Shown: positions 1 to 8,986, counted from the first letter of the stretch. The stretch: DNA of 64,000 nt from Paenibacillus pinihumi DSM 23905 = JCM 16419 (GCF_000422505.1 NZ_AULX01000024.1:62001-126000); one strand, 5' to 3'. Made by a program: numbers and translations. The notes: generated from the sequence alone by a model not told the origin.

Positions 1-1
1 C

Positions 2-913
2 AACCGCACCATCGCCATGATTGACAAATATTTTGAAGGCGTAATTCCGGCTTATGCAGATCAGGTAACACCGTTCGATGCGTCTCTTGAAAGTCTGGCA
101 GCCGATACCGTACAAGTTGTAGAAGATGCGATGGAGAAGATGGAATTCTCCGTGGCACTCAGCTCGATCTGGCAGCTTGTGAGCCGCACAAATAAATATA
201 TTGATGAGACCCAGCCATGGGTACTGGCCAAGTCGGATGAAAAGCAAGGCGAACTGGCCTCTGTTATGTACCATCTGGCAGAATCGCTTCGAATTGTATC
301 CATTTTGCTTCAACCATTCTTGACCAATGCCCCGCATGCCATTTGGACGCAGCTTGGGATCGGGCAAGGCGAGCTGACAAGCTGGGAGAGTACCAAGACT
401 TTTGGCAGACTGCCTGAAGGAACGAAAGTCGCGAAGGGTGATCCGATCTTCCCGCGTCTTGAGGCGGCAGACGAGGTAGCTTTCATTGCTTCTTCAATGG
501 CTGCAACGGCTCCGGCGGCTGCTCCAGCAGCAGAAAGCGCATCTGCATCCGGTAATGCGGAGCAGGCGATTGAGGAAGTAGAACGTTTGCCGGAGATTGG
601 TATTGACGAGTTTGCCAAGGTAGAGCTGCGCGTCGCCCAGGTGCTGTCTGCCGAGCCGGTCAAGAAGGCGGATAAGCTGCTCAAGCTCCAGCTTGATCTG
701 GGCTTTGAGAAGCGCCAGGTCGTATCCGGCATTGCCAAGCACTACAAGCCGGAGGAACTTGTGGGACGCAAGCTGATCTGCGTGACCAACCTCAAGCCGG
801 TCAAGTTGCGCGGCGAGTTGTCCCAGGGCATGATTCTGGCGGCTTCGCAGGGCGACCAGTTGACACTTGCTTCCGTCCCTGACAACATGCCTAACGGCGC
901 CATTGTCAAATAA
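2..913 (+). CDS. metG: methionine--tRNA ligase, C-terminal part (5' end outside window)
   Basis: The open frame enters from the left edge (first whole codon at 2) and ends at TAA 911-913, so only the last ~303 residues are present. The opening residues NRTIAMIDKYF and the helical segment with ETQPWVLAK match the anticodon-binding helical domain of class I MetRS, which charges tRNA-Met in the cytoplasm. An Ala/Ser-rich linker (about 505-570) leads into a C-terminal tRNA-binding (EMAP/Trbp111-like) domain from about 595, with IDEFAKVELRVAQV, VVSGIAKHY and the LRGELSQGMILAAS end typical of dimeric Gram-positive MetG. The catalytic HIGH and KMSKS motifs lie upstream and cannot be checked. A strong terminator follows immediately. 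Confidence 0.95.
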   Translation, partial: NRTIAMIDKYFEGVIPAYADQVTPFDASLESLAADTVQVVEDAMEKMEFSVALSSIWQLVSRTNKYIDETQPWVLAKSDEKQGELASVMYHLAESLRIVSILLQPFLTNAPHAIWTQLGIGQGELTSWESTKTFGRLPEGTKVAKGDPIFPRLEAADEVAFIASSMAATAPAAAPAAESASASGNAEQAIEEVERLPEIGIDEFAKVELRVAQVLSAEPVKKADKLLKLQLDLGFEKRQVVSGIAKHYKPEELVGRKLICVTNLKPVKLRGELSQGMILAASQGDQLTLASVPDNMPNGAIVK

Positions 914-929
914 GATTTGGCATCTTTTT

Positions 930-976
930 AGCCCATCCGGTGCAAGCTGCATCGGATGGGCTTTTTGCTTTTTTGT
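930..976 (+). terminator. rho-independent terminator of metG
   Basis: A perfect 10-bp stem (AGCCCATCCG at 930-939 with CGGATGGGCT at 953-962) is followed by a T-rich tract, 17 nt after the metG stop. It separates metG from the zinc transporter operon. Confidence 0.9.
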
Positions 977-1019
977 CAGTTATCCACGCTTCATTACTCA
1001 CAATAAAGCGATGTCACGT

Positions 1020-1048
1020 TTGACAGACCTGCTGCTTGCCTATATAAT
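1020..1048 (+). promoter_or_regulatory. sigma-A promoter of the znu operon
   Basis: TTGACA at 1020-1025 and TATAAT at 1043-1048 with a 17-bp spacer form a full consensus housekeeping promoter. The expected transcription start, near 1055, falls inside the Zur-like palindrome, a layout suited to repression. Confidence 0.85.
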
Positions 1049-1053
1049 TTTCA

Positions 1054-1066
1054 CGTAATAGTTACG
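1054..1066 (+). promoter_or_regulatory. Zur box (zinc repressor operator)
   Basis: CGTAATAGTTACG has arms CGTAA/TTACG with a 3-bp centre. It differs by one base from the CGTAATNATTACG core I recall for Bacillus Zur operators. It lies directly behind the -10 element of the znuA promoter. That Zur binds here is inferred from the match and from the zinc-uptake genes downstream; no zur gene lies in the window. Confidence 0.8.
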
Positions 1067-1096
1067 ATTATGAATGCAATAGATAGGAGCATCACA

Positions 1097-2104
1097 ATGA
1101 AACGAACCTTGAGCAATACCTTCAGAATACTTAAAAAACGTCATTTCACCATTATCATAACAGCGCTCTGCCTGCTGTTTCTTTCCGCATGTGGAAGCAC
1201 AACTGCCCCGTCCGTAGAGGAGAGCAAGGCTGCAAACGGGAGAATCAGTGTCGTCACCAGCTTTTATCCGATCTATTATTTGGCCGGGGAGATTGGCGGA
1301 GATCACGCCAACGTCATTAACCTTATTCCTGCTGGCGTAGAGCCTCACGACTGGAGTCCGAAGAGCAGAGAGCTCAATGAGGCGTCCAAGGCAAGCCTGT
1401 TTCTCTATAATGGAGCCGGCCTGGAAGGATGGGTCGATGGATTCCTGAAGGGACTCGGCAAAGACAAGGCGGTCAAGCCCGTACAGGTGAGCACTGGAAT
1501 TGCACTGATTGAGGCTGACGGAAGTGAGCATGAGCACGACGGTCATGAGGACGGGGAAGAACATCATGATCATGGTTCACTGACCACCGACCCGCATACT
1601 TGGGTCAGTCCCAAGTCCGCTATGGTAATGGCCGGCAATATTAAGAATGCCCTTATTGAGGTTGATCCGGCTTATACGGCCGATTATGAGGCAAACTATG
1701 AAAAGCTGAAAGACAAACTGACCCGGCTTGATAGCAAATTCCAGGCCGAGATTGGTCAAGCCCCGCGCAAGGATATCGTTGTCTCTCACCAAGCCTTTGG
1801 TTATCTGGCCCGTGATTATGGCTTGAATCAGGTAGCAATTATGGGTTTATCGCCAGATGCAGAGCCGAGGGCGCAGGATCTTTTGCGGATTTCCAAGTTT
1901 GTCAAGGAAAATGATGTGCGTTATATTTTCTTTGAGGAGCTGGTAACCAGTACACTGGCTGATACACTGGCAAGAGAAGCAGGCGTTGAAACGCTGGTGC
2001 TCAATCCGATCGAAGGGCTGACACCAAAGCAGGAACAGGCTGGAGAGAACTTTATTTCCCTGATGGAAGCGAATCTGCAAAATCTTGTGAAAGCCTTGCA
2101 ATAG
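1097..2104 (+). CDS. znuA: zinc ABC transporter substrate-binding lipoprotein
   Basis: This is a 335-residue cluster-A-I solute-binding protein that captures Zn(II) outside the membrane and delivers it to ZnuB. It has a lipoprotein signal (hydrophobic stretch, then LFLSACGS, Cys anchor), SFYPIYYLAGEIGGD, VEPHDWSPKSREL with the first metal His, and DPHTWVSP with the second. VVSHQAFGYLA and FFEELV supply the remaining ligands. A His/Asp/Glu-rich loop (HEHDGHEDGEEHHDHG, about residues 145-165) is typical of zinc rather than manganese binders. An ATG at 1070 sits just behind the Zur box with no ribosome site, so the ATG at 1097, with ATAGGAGC upstream, was chosen. It heads the operon with znuC and znuB. 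Confidence 0.93.
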   Translation: MKRTLSNTFRILKKRHFTIIITALCLLFLSACGSTTAPSVEESKAANGRISVVTSFYPIYYLAGEIGGDHANVINLIPAGVEPHDWSPKSRELNEASKASLFLYNGAGLEGWVDGFLKGLGKDKAVKPVQVSTGIALIEADGSEHEHDGHEDGEEHHDHGSLTTDPHTWVSPKSAMVMAGNIKNALIEVDPAYTADYEANYEKLKDKLTRLDSKFQAEIGQAPRKDIVVSHQAFGYLARDYGLNQVAIMGLSPDAEPRAQDLLRISKFVKENDVRYIFFEELVTSTLADTLAREAGVETLVLNPIEGLTPKQEQAGENFISLMEANLQNLVKALQ

Positions 2105-2157
2105 AGGCAATTTATAATAAGGACCTTGGACAATAAATGAAGAAAGGGGAGAATGCT

Positions 2158-2949
2158 GTGACTATACAAACAGCAGCATGCCATCGGGATATTGTTACGG
2201 TAGAAAATGTATCGTTTTCTTATGAGCAGCAGCAAGTAATCAACGGCTTGAATTTTTCCATCAAGGAAAGGGATTTTGTCGGCCTGATTGGTTCCAACGG
2301 TGCAGGCAAGACGACGCTGCTGCGGATGATTGTCGGTCTGCTGAAGCCGGAGCAGGGGAAGATTTCACTGTTCGGGGAGCCGGTATCGCGATTCAAAAAC
2401 TGGGAGCGCATCGGATACGTACCGCAAAAAAACTCCTTTAACCCGTTATTTCCTGCTACTGTCCGCGAGGTAGTGCTGTCCGGGCTGTATGGACGCAGCA
2501 AGCTGTTCTCCCGTATTACAAAAGCGGAGGCTGCCAAAGCCGAGGATGCGATGCATGCCATGAGCATTGAGGATCTCGCCGGCAAGCGCATCGGCCAGCT
2601 GTCCGGCGGCCAGCAGCAGCGTGTGTTTTTGGCCAAAGCGCTCATTAACAATCCGGCGCTGCTTATTCTGGATGAGCCGACAGTGGGGATTGATGCGGAG
2701 ACGCAGGAGGGCTTTTTTCATATGATTCGGCATATGCATCAGCATCATAATATTACGTTCCTTATGGTCTCCCATGATATGGACTGGATTCGTTCCTACC
2801 TTGGGCAGGAGCCAGTCCAAATGAACGGCAAGCTCAAGTTTTATGTGAAGCATTCCCATGAGCTGGAAGACTGTGTGGAGAATGATTTGACGCATTCGCT
2901 GAAGGATTTGCGCAAGTCTATGGACCGCCGCGCTTCATTCGTCGTCTGA
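2158..2949 (+). CDS. znuC: zinc ABC transporter ATP-binding protein
   Basis: This 263-residue ABC ATPase powers zinc import through ZnuB. It shows Walker A GSNGAGKTT, Q-loop VPQKNSFNPLFPATV (characteristic of metal-type importers), signature LSGGQQQR, Walker B LLILDEPTVGID and an H-loop SHD. The C-terminal ~45 residues extend past the core fold, as in Firmicute AdcC/ZnuC proteins. GTG at 2158 is preferred because AAAGGGGAG lies 6 nt upstream. An in-frame ATG at 2137 would add seven residues and has poorer spacing. It lies 53 nt after znuA and 32 nt before znuB. Confidence 0.92.
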   Translation: MTIQTAACHRDIVTVENVSFSYEQQQVINGLNFSIKERDFVGLIGSNGAGKTTLLRMIVGLLKPEQGKISLFGEPVSRFKNWERIGYVPQKNSFNPLFPATVREVVLSGLYGRSKLFSRITKAEAAKAEDAMHAMSIEDLAGKRIGQLSGGQQQRVFLAKALINNPALLILDEPTVGIDAETQEGFFHMIRHMHQHHNITFLMVSHDMDWIRSYLGQEPVQMNGKLKFYVKHSHELEDCVENDLTHSLKDLRKSMDRRASFVV

Positions 2950-2981
2950 TTGGCTGCAACAAGAAAGGAAGGGTATCGGGC

Positions 2982-3785
2982 TTGGAAATTATCACAACTG
3001 AATTTTTTCAAAGGGCGCTAATCGGCGGCCTTTTGATCGGCATTACGGCTCCGCTTATGGGGCTGTTTCTCGTCTTGCGCAGATTGTCCATGATTGGGGA
3101 TACATTGGCGCATGTTTCAATTGCGGGTGTTGCGCTTGGTTTTCTGATTAATGTATTTCCGATCGGGGTCGGTTTGTTGTTCGCCCTGGCAGCCTCCTTC
3201 GCAATCGAGAAGCTGCGGAAGGCTTACAAGACCTATGCGGAGCTGTCGATCGCTATCATTATGTCAGGCGGTGTAGCGCTGGCTTCGCTGCTGTTTACAA
3301 TGGGACGCGGCTTTAATGTGAACGTATCCAGCTATCTGTTTGGCAGTATTTATACGCTGGGCAATGAAGATTTGCTGGTTATTGCGATTGTGACGATTAT
3401 TGTGCTGGTTGCGGTGAAAATTCATTTCAAGGAGCTGTTCCTGCTCACATTTGACGAGGACGCCGCCGCTGTAAACGGTTTGCCAGTAAAGTATTTTAAT
3501 ATTATGATTAGTATATTGACCGCACTTGTCATTAGCGCCTCCATTAAAATTGTCGGTGCGCTGCTTGTATCTGCGCTCCTGACCATTCCTGCAGCCTGCA
3601 GTCTGATCATTGCCCGCAGCTTCAGACAGACGATCATTACGGTTATTGTTATAGCGGAGCTTGCCGTTATAGCTGGATTAGTCATGGCTGGTGTATGGAA
3701 TCTGGCGCCAGGCGGAACGATTGTTATGCTTTTGATTTGCATGCTGATCTTGCTTCTGCTTGTCAAACGCGGCTTCAAAATATGA
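2982..3785 (+). CDS. znuB: zinc ABC transporter permease
   Basis: This 267-residue integral membrane protein of the ABC-3 family forms the zinc channel. It has about eight hydrophobic segments and the family motifs APLMGLFLVLRRLSMIGDTLAH near the N-terminus. The cytoplasmic coupling region around FDEDAAAVNGLPVKYFN contacts the ATPase. It begins with TTG at 2982, preceded by GAAAGGAAGG. It is the last gene of the znuA-znuC-znuB operon; ccdA follows 22 nt later and may share the transcript. Confidence 0.92.
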   Translation: MEIITTEFFQRALIGGLLIGITAPLMGLFLVLRRLSMIGDTLAHVSIAGVALGFLINVFPIGVGLLFALAASFAIEKLRKAYKTYAELSIAIIMSGGVALASLLFTMGRGFNVNVSSYLFGSIYTLGNEDLLVIAIVTIIVLVAVKIHFKELFLLTFDEDAAAVNGLPVKYFNIMISILTALVISASIKIVGALLVSALLTIPAACSLIIARSFRQTIITVIVIAELAVIAGLVMAGVWNLAPGGTIVMLLICMLILLLLVKRGFKI

Positions 3786-3807
3786 ATTGAAGGAAGGCGC
3801 TTGAGCT

Positions 3808-4515
3808 ATGGACGTTAATATTTGGCTGGCCTTCGCCGGGGGTGTCGCTTCTTTTGTATCCCCATGCTGCCTGCCGTTGTATCCATCCTATTTGTCGTAC
3901 ATAACAGGAATTTCGGTCAAAGATTTGAAGGCGGATCACCGTACCTCAGAAGTGCGCATCCGCACGATGACCCATACCTTCTTCTTTATGCTTGGCTTTT
4001 CATTCGTCTTCTTCTCATTGGGCTACGGAACAAATCTCTTTGCAGATTTCTTCCGTGATTATCAAGAACTGATTCGTCAGATTTCAGCAATTCTGATCGT
4101 CCTGCTTGGTTTGTTCCTGATTGGCGTATTCAAACCGCAGCTTTTGATGAGGGAACGCAAGTTTGATTTTAAAATGAAAAAATCCGGTTATGCCGCTTCC
4201 TTCGTGTTCGGTGTCGGTTTTTCTGCCGGCTGGTCACCTTGTGTAGGACCGATCCTTGCTGCAATTCTGCTGCTTGGAACTTCGAATCCGGGAACATGGT
4301 TTCAATTAACTGCCGCTTATTCTCTCGGCTTTGCGATCCCGTTCTTCGTTTTGGCCTTTTTCATCGGGTCCACCAGATGGATGCTGAAATATTCCAATAC
4401 GATTATGAAAATTGGCGGCGCATTGATGATTGTAATGGGAATATTGCTGTTTACCGATCAAATGACCAAAATTACAATTTGGCTAAACCAGTTTGCTCCT
4501 GCAAATTTGGGCTAG
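3808..4515 (+). CDS. ccdA: cytochrome c biogenesis / thiol-disulfide transporter CcdA
   Basis: This 235-residue polytopic protein of the CcdA/DsbD transmembrane family passes electrons from cytoplasmic thioredoxin across the membrane to extracytoplasmic thiol proteins. They serve cytochrome c maturation and, in spore formers, spore cortex/coat redox proteins. Six hydrophobic segments are visible. The conserved Cys-Pro motifs are SPCCLPLYPSY in helix 1 and GWSPCVGP in helix 4, the pair that cycles. It ends 9 nt before the convergent stop of splB. Confidence 0.93.
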   Translation: MDVNIWLAFAGGVASFVSPCCLPLYPSYLSYITGISVKDLKADHRTSEVRIRTMTHTFFFMLGFSFVFFSLGYGTNLFADFFRDYQELIRQISAILIVLLGLFLIGVFKPQLLMRERKFDFKMKKSGYAASFVFGVGFSAGWSPCVGPILAAILLLGTSNPGTWFQLTAAYSLGFAIPFFVLAFFIGSTRWMLKYSNTIMKIGGALMIVMGILLFTDQMTKITIWLNQFAPANLG

Positions 4516-4523
4516 TCCAACTG

Positions 4524-5597
4524 CTAGGTGAAATAGTCAATTGTAGCATCAGGGAAATGCTCAAAGATGCGCTCCGACAAAAACAGGCGGAGCGCATCGG
4601 CTTTTTCATCCGGATAGACATATTTGCCCTGTCCCCAACGTCCCCATTTGTATTTGCGCTTTTCAATATCCATCTCCAGCTTTGTGCGGGGGTAACGCTT
4701 CTCAATAACGTTTTTGGCTGTTTTGGTAAAGCGGTGCTGTATCAGTTCAAACGTTAATTTTTTGGCTGCCTCTGGAGGCAATGTTTTGGCCAGTTCTTCG
4801 ATAAGTTCGCTGTATCCCTGCTCCCAGTCATCATGCCAGATAATCGGTGCAATAATAAAACCAAGCGGATAACCGGCACGCGCTACCTTGCCGGCAGCCT
4901 CGATGCGCTCCTCAAACCGGGAAGTGGCTGGCTCAAAATGTTTAATGACATATTTGCTGTTCACACTAAACCGGATACGGGTATGTTCATTATGCTCAAG
5001 GCCAAGCAATGAATCGACATGATGGAATTTGGTGACAAAGCGCAGTCTCCCGTATTCCTGATCCGCCATAAACGTAATCAGTTCCGCCAGGCTTCCGGTA
5101 ATCGGTTCAAGTCCGACGGGATCGGACGTACAGGCGGCTTCAAAGCGGGTAATTTCAGGCTTGCGCTCGTCGATATAGCCTTGGGCGGCCTCCATAATTT
5201 CTTTGGTATTCACGTATACACGAATATATGGTTTGGCACCCAATGTAGTTTGCAAATAGCAGTAATGGCAGTGGCCCATACAACCTGTGGCAATGGGGAT
5301 TGCGTACTCCGCTGAGGGCTTGGAAGTATCGAATTTTAAGGTTTTGCGTACACCGACGACAAGTGTCCGCTTAGCAATTTTATACTGCTCCAGCTCACTG
5401 TCTCCGGGCAGATTGGTGATGCGGTTGTGCGAAGTAGTCATTCGCAGCGGAATACCTTGCTCCTGCACCCATTTGTAAATCCGCTGCCCTTTCTCATAGT
5501 CCAATGCTCCCGGCTCGAAATAAACGAGCTCGGGCACAAAGGAAGGACGGGAGGGCGGTTTGCGTTTTACAGGGGGATGCTCGGTGGAAGTAGCCAT
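4524..5597 (-). CDS. splB: spore photoproduct lyase
   Basis: This 357-residue radical SAM enzyme repairs 5-thyminyl-5,6-dihydrothymine dimers in spore DNA during germination. The 4Fe-4S binding motif is CMGHCHYC (CX3CX2C) followed by YLQT, and the EAACTSDPVG segment carries the Cys that I recall as the hydrogen-atom donor in the Bacillus enzyme. The length is usual for the family; the first ~20 residues are basic and Pro-rich. AGGAGG sits a few bases upstream of the ATG. It points toward ccdA, so the two genes are convergent with almost no spacer. B. subtilis splB is a forespore (sigma-G) gene. Confidence 0.93.
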   Translation of the reverse strand: MATSTEHPPVKRKPPSRPSFVPELVYFEPGALDYEKGQRIYKWVQEQGIPLRMTTSHNRITNLPGDSELEQYKIAKRTLVVGVRKTLKFDTSKPSAEYAIPIATGCMGHCHYCYLQTTLGAKPYIRVYVNTKEIMEAAQGYIDERKPEITRFEAACTSDPVGLEPITGSLAELITFMADQEYGRLRFVTKFHHVDSLLGLEHNEHTRIRFSVNSKYVIKHFEPATSRFEERIEAAGKVARAGYPLGFIIAPIIWHDDWEQGYSELIEELAKTLPPEAAKKLTFELIQHRFTKTAKNVIEKRYPRTKLEMDIEKRKYKWGRWGQGKYVYPDEKADALRLFLSERIFEHFPDATIDYFT

Positions 5598-5634
5598 GCC
5601 GATGCCTCCTATGAATGAGTTTTTACATGCTCTT

Positions 5635-5661
5635 TAGTGTGTGCAGAATTGCTCAGAATCA
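5635..5661 (-). promoter_or_regulatory. possible forespore (sigma-G/F-like) promoter of splB
   Basis: On the minus strand, CACACTA (5641-5635) resembles the CATACTA-type -10 of sigma-F/G promoters. It lies 15 bp after TGATT (5661-5657), a weak -35. The position, about 40 nt upstream of splB, is suitable and the regulon fits, but the match is only partial. Confidence 0.3.
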
Positions 5662-5887
5662 ATGCTTCAATTTCGTGGAAACAATCAGAAGCAAACCGCT
5701 GATTAATACAGTGAGAGGCTGTATTCACGGGCGATTAATCCGCAAAATCAGCATTCTGGCGGGAAAAAACAATAGAAAAAGCCGCATCAAGTTGCGGTAA
5801 GGGTACAAGTCATTGTATGATAACTAAGACAACTAAGAAGAAACAGCCTATAACAGGAAGAATGAAGCAGGTTAGGGGGAGCTTTCA

Positions 5888-6316
5888 TTGCCTACACCGA
5901 GCATGGAAGATTATTTGGAGAGGATTTACAAACTTATCGACGAGAAAGGGTACGCCCGCGTCTCTGACATCGCCGAAGGCTTGGAGGTACATCCCTCATC
6001 CGTAACGAAAATGATCCAGAAGCTGGACAAGGATAATTATCTCATTTATGAAAAATATCGCGGTCTTGTGCTCACCAACAAAGGTAAAAAAATGGGTAAG
6101 CGCCTTGTTGACCGCCACCACCTGCTCGAACAATTTCTGACTGTAATTGGCGTTCAGGATGAGAACATTTATCAGGATGTAGAAGGAATCGAGCACCACT
6201 TGAGTTGGGATTCGATTACTTGTATCGAGACGCTTGTCGAGTATTTCCGCAGGGATGAGAACCGGATTAAGGAGCTTGCCCAGGTGCGCTCCGAACTGGA
6301 AAGTGATATAACGTAA
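5888..6316 (+). CDS. mntR: manganese transport regulator MntR
   Basis: This 142-residue DtxR-family, Mn(II)-responsive repressor of manganese uptake genes is nearly superimposable on B. subtilis MntR as I recall it. It opens [20 protein letters not shown], then has the winged-helix recognition segment [16 protein letters not shown] and the metal-site residues in [11 protein letters not shown] and [11 protein letters not shown]. It starts at TTG 5888, with AGGGGGAG about 8 nt upstream. It stands alone between splB (divergent, 290-nt gap) and a terminator. The placement next to a zinc importer and CcdA makes this end of the window a metal/redox cluster. Confidence 0.95.
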   Translation: MPTPSMEDYLERIYKLIDEKGYARVSDIAEGLEVHPSSVTKMIQKLDKDNYLIYEKYRGLVLTNKGKKMGKRLVDRHHLLEQFLTVIGVQDENIYQDVEGIEHHLSWDSITCIETLVEYFRRDENRIKELAQVRSELESDIT

Positions 6317-6344
6317 CCGAAGCAGACAGCCATAAGGCAGAACT

Positions 6345-6387
6345 AAAAGGCAGCGATCATGCATATAAGCGTGGTCGCTGCCTTTTT
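6345..6387 (+). terminator. terminator of mntR
   Basis: A 17-bp stem pairs AAAGGCAGCGATCATGC (from 6346) with GCGTGGTCGCTGCCTTT (from 6369). The mismatch-looking positions are G-U pairs, and T residues follow. It ends mntR transcription, so the phospholipase gene downstream needs its own promoter. Confidence 0.85.
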
Positions 6388-6537
6388 ATGTACGGCTTGG
6401 ATGTGGTATACGATTACATTCAGCCGGCACTGCCTCGGGTGGAGCATATCCATGAACACTCGATAACAGTAATCTTTAACGTGCTTAATCACGATAATGC
6501 TGCATATAGTGGGGGATATCATTCAAGTCGAAGGAAT

Positions 6538-7494
6538 ATGAGAGGGGGAATCTCCCTGAAAGTCAATGCCGTATTTGAGGGCGGCGGAATGAAGGGTATT
6601 TCGCTGGTTGGTGCTGTCCAGGTCATGCAGCAGAGAGGGTATGAATTTCACCGTGTTGCCGGAACCTCCTCCGGAGGCATTGTAGCTTCACTGCTGGCAG
6701 CAGGCTATACGGCTGAGCAGATGAAGCCCATCATTCAATCCACCTCGTTTGCCTCCTTAATGAAGCGGTCTCCGATTTTCAATATTAAGCTGATTGGTTC
6801 TGCTGTACGTCTGCTGCTGCGCAAGGGGCTATATTCAGGAGATGCGCTTGAGGAATGGATCTGGACGCTGCTTGGCAGCAGGGGAGTCTACACGTTTGCA
6901 GATCTGCCTCCGGGCAAGCTGAAGCTGGTTGCCTCGGACATTACAAATGGCAAGCTGCTCGTACTGCCTGATGATATAGCTTATTACGGAATACAGCCTT
7001 CCAGGCTGGAAATTGCCAAAGCGGTGCGGATGAGCGCCAGTATTCCTTATTTTTTTGACCCTGTTACGATAAAAGATAAAGAGTTTAACAGCCGGATCAA
7101 AGGCTTGCGGCTGCATCGCAGAAGCGCGTATATCGTCGATGGAGGTCTGCTGAGCAACTTTCCGCTTTGGCTGTTTGATGAAAAGCAAAATACACAGATC
7201 AAAGAAGCGCGGCTGCCTGTGGTGGGGTTTCAGATGGTCGGTAAAAATAAAACCGAGCCGCGAACAATTCGCGGCCCGGTTTCCATGTTTCAAGCGATGA
7301 TGGAGACGATGATGCTGGCGCATGACCAGCGTTATATTGAGAAGGATGATTGGGAACGCACAATCAAAATTCCGACGCTCGGCATCCGGACTACACAATT
7401 TCACTTATCCCACGAAACGAGCGAGAAGCTGTTCGCGTCCGGGGCCGCCGCCGCCGAGAAGTTTTTGCGGAAGTCAGCTCCGTTTAAGCCTTAA
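6538..7494 (+). CDS. yqhO: patatin-like phospholipase (YqhO family)
   Basis: This protein of about 318 residues has the patatin/NTE lipid-hydrolase fold. An oxyanion-loop glycine block, FEGGGMKGISLVGA, is followed by the nucleophile elbow GTSSG (Ser) and the DGG motif (VDGGLLSNFPLW) that supplies the catalytic Asp. A mid-domain LVASDITNGKLLVLP is typical. The open frame extends back to 6388, but that stretch abuts the mntR terminator. ATG 6538 (GAAGGA upstream) is chosen; CTG 6556, with AGAGGGGG before it, is a realistic alternative. The substrate is unknown. The gene order mntR-yqhO-yqhP-yqhQ matches B. subtilis. Confidence 0.85.
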   Translation: MRGGISLKVNAVFEGGGMKGISLVGAVQVMQQRGYEFHRVAGTSSGGIVASLLAAGYTAEQMKPIIQSTSFASLMKRSPIFNIKLIGSAVRLLLRKGLYSGDALEEWIWTLLGSRGVYTFADLPPGKLKLVASDITNGKLLVLPDDIAYYGIQPSRLEIAKAVRMSASIPYFFDPVTIKDKEFNSRIKGLRLHRRSAYIVDGGLLSNFPLWLFDEKQNTQIKEARLPVVGFQMVGKNKTEPRTIRGPVSMFQAMMETMMLAHDQRYIEKDDWERTIKIPTLGIRTTQFHLSHETSEKLFASGAAAAEKFLRKSAPFKP

Positions 7495-7499
7495 CCAGA

Positions 7500-7796
7500 T
7501 TAATGATATTTCGGCACATCATCATCATGATCATCCTTGCCTCCCTCAATGACTCGGAAGGGGATGTTTTTGCGTGTAGACTTTGATTTGGCGGACTGCT
7601 GCGATGTTCGGGATTTGACGGCTGTTTTTTTTGTGTTGTATCTGCTCGGATTTTTGCGATAGACTCCCACGTAGTACAGCAGGAAAATCAGGCCCAGCAC
7701 AACGACCGGAATCAAATAATTTTGCACATTCGCGGCGATGCCGATGACGGCCAGAGCGATAATCACAATTAAAGCAGGACTCATCTTTCTTCTCAC
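7500..7796 (-). CDS. yqhP: small membrane protein, YqhP-like
   Basis: This 98-residue protein has two closely spaced hydrophobic segments (about residues 6-24 and 27-46). A basic, Ser/Thr-rich cytoplasmic tail and an acidic/His end (DDHDDDVPKYH) follow. It starts at GTG 7796 with AAAGGAGG 9 nt upstream, and lies 15 nt downstream of yqhQ in the same orientation, so the two form a small operon. I assign YqhP by position; the function is not known to me. Confidence 0.65.
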   Translation of the reverse strand: MRRKMSPALIVIIALAVIGIAANVQNYLIPVVVLGLIFLLYYVGVYRKNPSRYNTKKTAVKSRTSQQSAKSKSTRKNIPFRVIEGGKDDHDDDVPKYH

Positions 7797-7811
7797 AGCA
7801 AATTTCCTCCT

Positions 7812-8795
7812 TTAGCTTGCCGAACGTTTGCTGATTGCTTGAGCGGCGATTTGGCTGTCAAGCTCCCTCATCCGGTTGAAGGAAGCGATGGACACTTCCA
7901 CTTGCTCGTCAGTCGGTTCTTTCGTAGTCAGCTTTTGCAGCCACAGACCCGGATAGCCCAGCATTCGAAGTACAGGCGTGTCTCTTAGCATATTTGTGAG
8001 GCGCAGCGCCTCATAGGATGCTCCGAGTACAACCGGCAGAAGCAGAATACGGATGTATACCCGCTCCCATAAGCTGTCCCATTGAAAGAACGAATAAATA
8101 ATGACGCCGATAATGACGGACAACACAATAAAGCTGCTGCCGCATCTGTAATGCAGCGTATTGAATTTTTGTACATTCTTAACCGTAAGCTCAAGTCCGG
8201 CCTCATACGCGCTGATGACCTTATGCTCTGCGCCATGATATTGGAAGAGCCGCTTGATAATCGGGGTCATCGAAATAATGTACAGGTAGACCAGCAAAAA
8301 TAAAATTTTAATGATTCCTTCGATCAGATTATGCAGAATGACATTGTCAAATGCATTCTGAAAAAGGAACTCCTCAACAATTGCAGGGGTCAGCGTGAAA
8401 ATAAGCTTGCCGAATATAAAGGAGATGATCCCGGCAATTGCTACTCCAAAAATCATAGTGAGGCTGAGTCCGGAGTTTTCCTTCTCCTTGGGTTGCTGCT
8501 TGACTTTCTCGGGATTCTTTTTAGCTTCTTCCTCAGTCTCGTCCTCCGCATAAGCTTCAAACGAAAAATTCAAATGCTGCGAGCCCTTGGCACTGGATTC
8601 AACAATCCCGACCACGCCTCTGACCAGTGGAATCTTCTTCAGCTTCTGCACCCACGGCTTGGTTGTTCTGGGCACTTCATAGTAGACAATTTCATTGTTC
8701 TTGCGCCGTACTGCGGTAACATTGACATGCTGCCCCGCAAACATTACGCCCTCGATTACGGCTTGTCCCCCGTAAATGCTTTTATTCTGCGACAA
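7812..8795 (-). CDS. yqhQ: DUF1385 membrane protein YqhQ
   Basis: This 327-residue protein begins with IYGGQAVIEGVMFAG, the hallmark of the DUF1385 family (YqhQ/YuaF-like metal-dependent-enzyme family). An acidic-basic linker follows, then four to five membrane segments, and the conserved YHGAEHKVISAYEAG and HYRCGSSFIVLS motifs rich in His and Cys. The biochemical role is unknown. TTG 8795 is used as the start because AAGGTGAGG is 5 nt upstream. It is transcribed with yqhP and away from yqhR. Confidence 0.85.
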   Translation of the reverse strand: MSQNKSIYGGQAVIEGVMFAGQHVNVTAVRRKNNEIVYYEVPRTTKPWVQKLKKIPLVRGVVGIVESSAKGSQHLNFSFEAYAEDETEEEAKKNPEKVKQQPKEKENSGLSLTMIFGVAIAGIISFIFGKLIFTLTPAIVEEFLFQNAFDNVILHNLIEGIIKILFLLVYLYIISMTPIIKRLFQYHGAEHKVISAYEAGLELTVKNVQKFNTLHYRCGSSFIVLSVIIGVIIYSFFQWDSLWERVYIRILLLPVVLGASYEALRLTNMLRDTPVLRMLGYPGLWLQKLTTKEPTDEQVEVSIASFNRMRELDSQIAAQAISKRSAS

Positions 8796-8986
8796 GGGTG
8801 CCTCACCTTCCTTGTATTATTGGCTGCTGACTCGCAGCAGCGGCTTTCTTACTATTGTACTTGATTCTCCAGCTCATTGCTAGGTGAACGCCATTGTCCC
8901 CTTACTATCCCTCCAGGAAAGGCATAGGACTGGAAACTGCATCGCATAATAAAGGTATCTATACTGAACTTGGAGGATCGACATCT

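Noticed and set aside
1070-1096. ATG 1070 as the znuA start
   Set aside because: It lies a few bases after the predicted transcription start with no ribosome site; ATG 1097 has one and gives a proper lipoprotein signal.
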